NCBI RefSeq assembly: GCF_040054535.1
Contig: NC_090782.1
Coordinates: 16,691,001 to 16,755,000 of the forward strand
DNA length: 64,000 nucleotides
Source: Antennarius striatus
Taxonomy: Eukaryota; Chordata; Actinopteri; Lophiiformes; Antennariidae
Direction of reading: 5' to 3'
The position numbers and the translations under genes are program-made. Positions 55,955 to 64,000 of the stretch are shown here, one piece after another. Positions within the stretch are counted from its first letter, which is position 1; the number at the start of each line of letters is the position of its first letter. Under the pieces are notes generated by a model. It had not been told where the DNA came from. It was given only the letters and a program-made list of their open reading frames with translations, and did not search any database.

Positions 55955-58900
55955 CTAACATAAATAACGTAGCTAACGGAAATATCGTAGCTAAAGTAAA
56001 TAACGTAGCTAAAGTAAATAACGTAGCTTACGAAACTAACGTACCTAACCTACATTACGTAGCTAAAGTAAATAACGTAACTAACAAAAATAACAGCTAA
56101 AGTAAACAACTTAGCTTTAGTAACTAATGTAAATAACGTAGCTTACGTAAATGACGTTGCTTTCGTAAATTACGTAAATTACGTAATTTACGTAAATTGC
56201 GTAATTTAGGCAAATTGCGTAGCTCGTTTTACGTAAATTGCGTAACTTACGCAAATTACGTAGCTCGTTTTACGTAAATTGCGTAACTTACGTAATTTGC
56301 GTAAGTTACGCAATTTGCGTAACTCATTTTACGCAAATTGCGTAAGTTACGTAAATTGCGTAACTCTTTTTACGTAAATTGCGTAAGTTACGTAAATTGC
56401 GTAAATCATTTTACGTAAATTGCGTAAGTTACGTAAATTGCGTAAATCATTTTACGTAAATTGCGTAAGTTACGTAAATTGCGTAAGTTACGTAAATTGC
56501 GTAACTCATTTTACGTAAATTGCGTAAGTTACGTAAATTGCGTAACTCATTTTACGCAAATTGCGTAAGTTACGTAAATTGCGTAATTCATCTTACGTAA
56601 ATTGCGTAAGTTACGTCAATTGCGTAACTTGCGTAAATTGCGTAGCTCATTTTACGTAATTTACGTAAATTGCGTAAATTGCGTAGCTAAAGTAAGTACA
56701 ACTTAGCTTTACGTAACTAATGTAAATAACATAGCTTACGTAAATGACGTTGCTTACGTAAATTACGTAATTAACGTAAATTGCGTAAATTAGGCAATTT
56801 GCGTAGCTCATTTTACGTAAATTGCGTAACTTACGTAAATTGCGTAACTTGCGTAAATTGCGTAGCTCATTTTACATAAATTGCATACATTACGTAAATT
56901 TCGTAGCTAAAGTAAATAATGTAGCTTACGTAACTAACGTACCTAACCTACATAAAGTAGCTAAAGTAAATAACGTAACTAACAAAAATAATAGCTAAAG
57001 TAAACAACTTAGCTTTACGTAACTAATGTAAATAACATAGCTTGCGTAAATGAGGTTGCTTACGTAAATGACGTAATTAACGTAAATTGCGTAATTTAGG
57101 CAAATTGCGTAGCTCATTTTACGTAAATTGCGTAACTTACGTAAATTGCGTAGCTCATTTTACGTAAATTGCGTAGCTCATTTTAACTTACGTAAATTCC
57201 GTAACTCATTTTACCTAAATTGCGTAACTTATGTAAATTGCGTAGCTAAAGTAAATAACGTAGCTTACGTAACTAACGTACCTAGCCTACATAAAGTAGC
57301 TAAAGTAAATAACAAACTCACAAAAATAACAGCTAAAGTAAACAACTTAGCTTTACGTAACTAATGTAAATAACAAAGCTTACGTAAATGACGTTGTTTA
57401 CGTAAATTACGTAATTTACATAAATTGCGTAATTTAGGCAAATTGCGTAACTCATGTTACGTAAATTGCGTAACTTACGTAAATTGCGTAGCTCATTTTA
57501 CGTAAATTGCGTAAGTTGCGTAAGTTGCGAAAATTGCGTAGCTCATTTTACGTAAATTGCGTAACTTAAGTAACATGCGTAAATTGCGTAGCTCATTTTA
57601 CGTAAATTGCGTAATTTAGTCAAATTGTGTAACTCATGTTACGTAAATTGCGTAACTTACGTAAATTGCGTAGCTCATTTTACGTAAATTGCGTAAGTTG
57701 CGTAAGTTGCGAAAATTGCGTAGCTCATTTTACGTAAATTGCGTAACTTATGTAAATTGCGTAACTCATTTTACGTAAATTGCGTAACTTACGTAAATTC
57801 CGTAACTCATTTCACTTAAATTGCGTAAGTTACGTAAATTGCGTAACTTACGTAAATTCCGTAACTCATTCTACCTAAATTTCATAAATTACATAAATTG
57901 CGTAGCTAAAGTAAATAACGTAGCTTACGTAACTAACGTACCTAGCCTACATAAAGTAGCTAAAGTAAATAACGTAATTCACAAAAATAACAGCTAAAGT
58001 AAACAACTTAGCTTTACGTAACTAATGTAAATAACAAAGCTTACGTAAATGACGTTTTTAGATAAATTACGTAATTTACATAAATTGCGTAATTTAGGCA
58101 AATTGCGTAGCTCATTTCACGTAAATTGCGTAACTTACGTCAATTGTGTCGCTCATTTTACGTAAATTGCGTAACTTACGTAAATTGCGTAGCTCATTTT
58201 ACGTAAATTGCGTAGCTCATTTTAACTTACGTAAATTGCGTAACTCATTTTACTTAAATTGCGTAAGTTACGTAAATTGCGTAACTCATTTTATGTAAAT
58301 TGCGTAACTTACGTAAATTCCGTAACTCATTTCACTTAAATTGCGTAAGTTACGTAAATTGGGTAACTCATTTTACGTAAATTGCGTAACTTACGCAAAT
58401 TGCGTAGCCCATGTTACGTAAATTGCGTAGCTCATTTTAACTAAATTGCGTAAGTTACGTAAATTGCGAATGTAAAGTAAATAACGTAGCTTACGTAACT
58501 TAGGTACCTAGCCTACATAAAGTAGCTAAAGAAAATAACGTAACTGACAAAAATAACAGCTAAAGTAAACAACTTAGCTTTACGTAACTAATGTAAATAA
58601 CAAAGCTTGTGTAAATGACGTTGTTTACGTAAATTACGTAATTTACATAAATTGCGTAATTTAGGCAAATTGCGTAGCTCATTTTACGTAAATTGCGTAA
58701 CTTACGTAAATTGCGTAGCTCATTTTACGTAAATTGCGTAGCTCATTTTAACTTACGTAAATTGCGTAACTCATTTTACTTAAATTGCGTAAGTTACGTA
58801 AATTGCGTAACTCATTTTATGTAAATTGCGTAACTTACGTAAATTCCGTAACTCATTTCACTTAAATTGCGTAAGTTACGTAAATTGGGTAACTCATTTT

Positions 58901-59698
58901 ACGTAAATTGCGTAACTTACGCAAATTGCGTAGCCCATTTTACGTAAATTGCGTAGCTCATTTTAACTTACGTAAATTGCGTAACTCATTTTACGTAAAT
59001 TGCGTAACTTACGTAAATTCCGTAATTCATTTTACCTAAATTGCGTAAGTTATGTAAATTGCGAATCTAAAGTAAATAACGTAGCTTACGTAACTTAGGT
59101 ACCTAACCTACCTAAAGTAGCTAAAGAAAATAACGTAACTGACAAAAATAACAGCTAAAGTAAACAACTTAGCTTTACGTAACTAATGTAAATAACAAAG
59201 CTTATGTAAATGACGTTGTTTACGTAAATTACGTAATTTACATAAATTGCGTAACTTACGCAAATTGCGTAGCCCATTTTACGTAAATTGCGTAGCTCAT
59301 TTTAACTTACGTAAATTGCGTAACTCATTTTACGTAAATTGCGTAACTTACGTAAATTCCGTAATTCATTTTACATAAATTCCGTAAGTTACGTAAATTG
59401 CGAATCTAAAGTAAATAACGTAGCTTACGTAACTTAGGTACCTAACCTACATAAAGTAGCTAAAGAAAATAACGTAACTCACAAAAATAACAGCTAAAGT
59501 AAACAACTTAGCTTTACGTAACTAATGTAAATAACAAAGCTTATGTAAATGACGTTGTTTACGTAAATTACGTAATTTACATAAATTACGTAACTTACGC
59601 AAATTGCGTAGCCCATTTTACGTAAATTGCGTAGCTCATTTTAACTTACGTAAATTGCGTAACTCATTTTACGTAAATTGCGTAACTTACGTAAATTA
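55955..59698 (+). repeat. Satellite array of 9-base (A/G)CGTAAnTT words, left block
   Basis: About 3.7 kb made almost wholly of the 9-mers ACGTAAATT, GCGTAACTT and GCGTAAGTT, alternating in 18-base pairs and punctuated by GCGTAGCTCATTTT. A second, non-9-mer block of roughly 210 bases recurs at irregular intervals; its marker AACAAAAATAACAGCTAAA is found near 56083, 56982, 57320, 57983, 58548, 59144 and 59485. Spacings between markers vary from about 340 to 900 bases. Each word carries a CpG, and TTACGTAA and TTGCGTAA are self- or near-self-complementary. Open frames within it (for example 55831-56100) are by-products of the period being a multiple of three. Confidence 0.95.
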
Positions 59699-59709
59699 CC
59701 TCCGAGGAG

Positions 59710-60734
59710 GTGGTTCATTTAACGTCTCGTTTCCGGCAGAAGCCGGACGAGCCGCTAGACTTGTGGCTAGTGCGCTTGTTGGATGAAGGAGGGTCGCAAG
59801 CGGAAATAGACGAGGGGGACGGGATGAGATTTGCGGGGTTATCACGAGATACAGCAGTAAATGCGTCGTATCGACAGCTAGTACGCGATCGCGGAGCAGA
59901 TATGACGACAGTTCTTGCTCTGTACTCGGATGCTATCCGCGAACAGCACCCCCTGCCCTCGGACTGGCCTCCGCTAGACCGAATGTGGCATACCATCCGT
60001 GAGGGGATGCAGCGATTATTGAGGCTCTGTGTGCGGGAGGCATTAATGGTGGGACTGGTGGATGACGTCACTGCTTTGGCTGTCCCCAAAACGGTGAGGG
60101 ATATGATGATTAAGACCTCACCCCCCCATACAAGTCTTTGGTTTTGTCCCTCATGTTGGGATCACCCGATCGCCCCATGGGTGAGATTCGGAAAATGATG
60201 GCGGAACTTGGGTCGTTAGGAGACTGGGACCAGGCTCCTGTTCGATACCGAGAAGACAGACGGCGCGTACCCGAGCGGGAGCTGCCTGTGCGTGCTCTGA
60301 GAGCCCCCATGTCCGGCCCCTCTAGGCGGGATCTGTGGAAGGCATTGATAAGATCGGGAGTCCCAGCATCTGAGATAGATGGACTCCCTACAAATGAGCT
60401 GAGGAAACGCTATGCTAAAAGAGGGTTACAAGTACATTGTATGACAGAAATAAATCAGTTCGGGCAGCTTTTGAAAACCCTAAAGGAGTTAACCACGGTA
60501 ACTCCCTCCGCTCCTCCCATGGAGGACCGGAACCGATCCCGTCATTCCGGCATGAAAAGGGAGGAGTCAGAGAGTTCAGATTCAAGGGAGGAGTCAGAGT
60601 ATTCAGATTCAAGGGAGGAGTCAGATTCAAATCACAGGTTAGTGAGAATCGCTAAACGGAAGAAGGGGAAAAATAAGGGCAAGCGTAAAGCGCACCTTTA
60701 CCCCGACTTGACTGATTTACTGCTTGATATGTAG
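59710..60734 (+). pseudogene. gag-like (capsid/nucleocapsid) frame, 5' truncated and frameshifted
   Basis: The frame 59710-60198 and the frame 60153-60734 together look like a retroviral Gag capsid region followed by a charged tail. The switch between frames falls around the seven-C run at 60121-60127, the likely frameshift site. The first frame opens directly from the junction with the satellite and has no proper ATG, so its start is missing. The tail has tandem Ser-Glu-rich repeats (about 60560-60630) and a Lys/Arg-rich end in place of an obvious CCHC zinc knuckle. The composition is GC-rich compared with the array. Assignment as Gag rests on general pattern and neighbours. Confidence 0.55.
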
Positions 60735-60805
60735 GACCAAGACAAAAAAAGATTCTTTGCCCCAAATGGGGCAGAGAGATGTGCAATTGTGTCTCTTATT
60801 TCTCA

Positions 60806-60957
60806 CTTACAGATTTAAATGTTCGAGGCTGAAGTGACGACATGGTCACAACGGAACTCATACACCATGAAACCGGAGGATAGCCCAGTCTACACAGATG
60901 CTATTGGCATCCCATGTGGAGTTCTAGATGAGTATAAAATGAAAAATCAAATTGCAG
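60806..60957 (+). pseudogene. env-like fragment behind a splice-acceptor-like site
   Basis: A pyrimidine-rich TTATTTCTCACTTACAG (ending near 60812) is followed by a frame, 60819-61013, whose first 45 or so codons resemble part of a fish endogenous-retrovirus envelope. The resemblance stops near 60957, where a different frame takes over. Too short to classify and clearly non-functional. Confidence 0.35.
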
Positions 60958-60961
60958 GTGG

Positions 60962-61204
60962 ACAGGTCCCGACCAAGTCACTGAGCAAACTGGAACTGCA
61001 GTCCGGTTGCTAGGAAAGGGGGACACGTGGTTCCACATCTCATCTACCAGACCAGCCAGATCCGACTCAGGATCTGCTCTTCCTCCACCAGCTAGTGAAG
61101 GTGCCACTCCAGACCCTGATCTGGAAACAGAGGTTGCAGCTCTTGCAACCCCAGAGAGTTCCTCGGCTAAGGCAACGGCCTCAACTGAGGACATCGTGTG
61201 TTGA
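60962..61204 (+). pseudogene. Integrase C-terminal-like fragment
   Basis: In the frame ending at TGA 61202-61204, the segment GTAVRLLGKGDTWFHIS fits the small SH3-like C-terminal domain of gammaretrovirus-type integrases, which carries a conserved W-h-H pattern. It is followed by a Pro/Ser/Glu-rich tail. Zinc-binding and catalytic core domains are absent. Confidence 0.5.
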
Positions 61205-61630
61205 GTTGTTGAGGACGTCGGCTGTTTTGGTGTGAGTCCCCAACGGTGAAATAGAGAAGCATCGAACGGGCAGAGGGCAGACTGGAAATGCCCCCGTCAT
61301 TTCAGAAGGCAGAGCGGGAGGCCCTATTGGCGCCCGACTCCAACGTGGGAAACATCGCTGGCATCATCCATTCCTCTGCTGGAAAGGGGGGCCAGCTTTA
61401 GTCAGTGAACATATAGGATACATATAGGATCATCACACTGAGGTGAACCAGTGGGGCCACGTCTTCAATTGGTAGTTACACACATAGGTAACACAACACT
61501 TATTGTTTCTTATCTACATTTAAGTAGTTATAGCTCACCACATTAAGATGACAGGCCAAGGGGTGGAGTTTAATAGAGATGTCCTGATTGTACTATGAAT
61601 GAAGAGTCAAAATCAGGCCAAGGGGTGGAG

Positions 61631-61830
61631 TGTAATGGAAATTTGTATTGTGTGTGTGTCCTGATTTGACTTGACTTATTGTTTGTTTGTTTGTACTTAT
61701 TGTTTCTTAGTGCGTGTAATAAATCACACATTTATTATAGCCCTATAGGAGTGGTTTGATTCATTGTGTGAGTGAGTTTTCTGTGTACCCACCTCCTACG
61801 AACCTCTTTATTCAAGTTTTTCACAAAACA
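61631..61830 (+). repeat. Possible 3' LTR (about 200 bases)
   Basis: Starts TGTAATGG directly after a purine-rich tract (AAGGGGTGGAG) and ends ACAAAACA where the satellite resumes, so it has the TG...CA form of an LTR. It contains AATAAA at 61718-61723. No partner LTR exists in the window, so the call is provisional. The purine tract is duplicated about 65 bases upstream (near 61556). Confidence 0.45.
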
Positions 61831-64000
61831 CTTACGTAAATTGTGTAGCTCACTTTACGTAAATTGCGTAACTTAAGTAACTTGCGTAAATTGCGTAGCT
61901 CATTTTACGTAAATTGCGTAACTTACGTAAATTGTGTAACTTACGTAAATTGCGTAACTCATTTTACATAAATTGCGTAAATTACGTAAATTGCGTAGCT
62001 AAAGTAAATAACGTAGCTTACGTAACTAACGTACCAAACCTACATAAAGTAGCTAAAGTAAATAACGTAACTAACAAAAATAACAGCTAAAGTAAACAAC
62101 TTAGCTTTACGTTACTAATGTAAATAACATAACTTGCGTAAATGAGGTTGCTTACGTAAATTACGTAATTAACGTAAATTGCGTAATTTAGGCAAATTGC
62201 GTAGCTCATTATACGTAGATTGCGTAACTTACGTAAATTGCGAAACTCATTTTACTTAAATTGCGTAAGTTACGTAAATTGCGTAACTCATTTTACGTAA
62301 ATTGCGTAAATTACGTAAATTAGGTAGCTAAAGTAAATAACGTAGCTTACGTAACTAACGTACCTAACCTACATAAAGTAGCTAAAGTAAATAACGTAAC
62401 TAACAAAAATAACAGCTAAAGTAAAAACTTAGCTTTACGTAACTAATGTAAATAACATAGCTTACGTAAATGAGGTTGCTTACGTAAATTACGTAATTAA
62501 CGTAAATTGCGTAATTTAGGCAATTTGCGTAGCTCATTTTACGTAAATTGCGTAACTCATTTTACGTAAATTGCGTAACTTACGTAAATTGCGTAACTTT
62601 CGTAAATTGCGTAGCTCATTTTACGTAAATTGCGTAACTTGCGCAAATTGCGTAGCTCATTTCACTTAAATTGCGTAACTTACGTAAATTGCGTAACTCA
62701 TTTTACGTAAATTACGTAATTAACGTAAATTGCGTAATTTAGGCAAATTGCGTAGCTCATTATACGTAGATTGCGTAACTTACGTAAATTGCTAAACTCA
62801 TTTTACTTAAATTGCGTAAGTTACGTAAATTGCGTAAATTACGTAAATTAGGTAGCTAAAGTAAATAACGTAGCTTACGTAACTAACGTACCTAACCTAC
62901 ATAAAGTAGCTAAAGTACATAACGTAACTAACAAAAATAACAGCTAAAGTAAAAACTTAGCTTTACGTAACTAATGTAAATAACATAGCTTACGTAAATG
63001 AGGTTGCTTACGTAAATTACGTAATTAACGTAAATTGCGTAAATAGGCAATTTGCGTAGCTCATTTTACGTAAATTGCGTAACTCATTTTACGTAAATTG
63101 CGTAACTTACGTAAATTGCGTAACTTGCGTAAATTGCGTAGCTCATTTTACGTAAATTGCGTAACTTGCGCAAATTGCGTAGCTCATTTCACTTAAATTG
63201 CGTAACTTACGTAAATTGCGTAACTCATTTTACGTAAATTGCGTAACTTGCGCAAATTGCGTAGCTCATTTTATGTAAATTGCGTAGCTCATTTTAACTT
63301 ACGTAAATTGCGTAACTCATTTAACTTAAATTGCGTAATTTACGTAAATTGCGTAACTCATTTTACGTAAATTGCGTAACTTACGCAAATTACGTAGCTC
63401 ATTTTACGTAAATTGCGTAACGTACGTAAATTGTGTAGCTCACTTTAAGTAAATTGCGTAGCTCACTTTACGTAAATTGCGTAGCTCATTTTACGTAAAT
63501 TGCGTAACTTACGTAAATTGCGTAACTCATTTCACTTAAATTGCGTAACTTACGTAAATTGCGTAACTCATTTTACGTAAATTGCGTAACTTACGCAAAT
63601 TGCGTTTTACGTAAATTGCGTAGCATATTTTAACTTCAGTAAATTGCGTAACTCATTTTACTTACATTACGTAACTTACGTAAATTGCGCAACTCATTTT
63701 ACGTAAATTGCGTAGCTAAAGTAAATAATGTAGCTGACGTAACTAACGTAACTAACAAAAATAACAGCTAAAATAAACAAGTTAGCTTTCCGTAACTAAT
63801 GTAAACAACATAGCTTACGTAAATGAGGTTGCTTACGTAAATGACGTAATTAACATAAATTGCGTAATTTAGGCAAATTGCGTAGCTCATTTTACGTAAA
63901 TTGCGTAACTTACGTAAATTGCGTAGCTCATTTTACGTAAATTGCGTAGCTCATTTTAACTTATGTGAATTGCGTAACTCATTTTACTTAAATTGCGTAA
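61831..64000 (+). repeat. Satellite array of 9-base (A/G)CGTAAnTT words, right block
   Basis: Continuation of the same array to the window edge and presumably beyond. The recurrent non-9-mer block is marked near 62075, 62406, 62932 and 63756. Local higher-order copies are evident: the segments around 62160-62520 and 62700-63060 are near repeats of each other with small changes such as AAGTAAA to AAGTACA. Same CpG-per-word pattern as the left block. Confidence 0.95.

Larger units (their letters stand above)
59699..61830 (+). mobile_element. Broken, rearranged endogenous retrovirus piece inside the satellite
   Basis: A 2.1 kb non-satellite insert, with satellite resuming on both sides. It holds a gag-like region, a short env-like piece, an integrase-tail-like piece, then a purine-rich AAGGGGTGGAG and a possible 3' LTR. 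There is no 5' LTR, protease, reverse transcriptase or complete envelope. The env-like piece precedes the integrase-like one, opposite to the normal order, so the sequence is scrambled as well as deleted. No short direct repeat flanks it at the visible edges. Taking it out leaves a satellite marker spacing of about 460 bases, within the range of the array. It is not a working element. Confidence 0.7.

Noticed and set aside
55831..56100. Frame with repeated KVNNVA-like units in the satellite (also 57128-57364)
   Set aside because: A 9-base period automatically gives open three-residue repeats; there is no start context, splice support or conservation.
61328..61349. TGGCGCCC...AACGTGGG, resembling a tRNA-Lys primer-binding site
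   Set aside because: The two halves are separated by six extra bases and the position, downstream of gag-like sequence, is wrong for a primer-binding site; it also lies within an open frame. It could still be a displaced leader scrap.
55955..64000. CRISPR-like appearance of short repeats
   Set aside because: Repeats are contiguous with no unique spacers, and the genome is eukaryotic.

Overview
This window is nuclear DNA of a ray-finned fish, most likely a teleost. The evidence is five split, spliced vertebrate-type genes with GT-AG introns, long TG/CA microsatellites, and fish-type mobile elements: a tRNA-headed SINE, Tigger/pogo-like and hAT elements, and antisense RTE-type LINE pieces.

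Layout. (1) 1-34084: the 3' half of glis1 on the + strand. It is seven coding exons, from the end of zinc finger 3 to the stop, spread over 21 kb. The first 13 kb is intron or 5' flank with no exon I could find. (2) 35747-41421: a complete seven-exon very-long-chain fatty-acid elongase on the - strand, best read as elovl8-like and tail-to-tail with glis1. (3) 42443-46394: a complete fifteen-exon mutyh (adenine DNA glycosylase) on the - strand. (4) 47580-50783: a complete eleven-exon armh1 (armadillo-like helical protein) on the - strand, with an RFX X-box upstream. (5) 51886-55135: a complete five-exon galectin-3-binding-protein-like gene on the + strand (SRCR-BTB-BACK). It is head-to-head with armh1 and carries a Tigger-like element in intron 1. 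(6) 55955-64000: a satellite array running off the right edge. It is built from 9-base words of the form (A/G)CGTAAnTT and interrupted at 59699-61830 by a broken, rearranged endogenous-retrovirus piece.

The genes do not form an operon or a pathway. Their order resembles a conserved vertebrate block, since GLIS1, MUTYH and ARMH1 all lie on human 1p. The exon models were built by hand from splice sites, reading phase and family resemblance. All five close with consistent phase: 261 aa for elovl8-like, 515 aa for MUTYH, 411 aa for ARMH1, 566 aa for LGALS3BP-like, and 339 aa for the GLIS1 part.

The most unusual feature is the satellite. Its basic words, TTACGTAA and TTGCGTAA, are the core recognition sequences of PAR-bZIP/NFIL3 and C/EBP-type factors, and almost every word carries a CpG in an otherwise AT-rich array. 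Also notable are two near-identical Tigger-like elements. Each holds a 44-base hairpin whose tip is a perfect NF-kB-type site, and one of them sits in the first intron of the lgals3bp-like gene.
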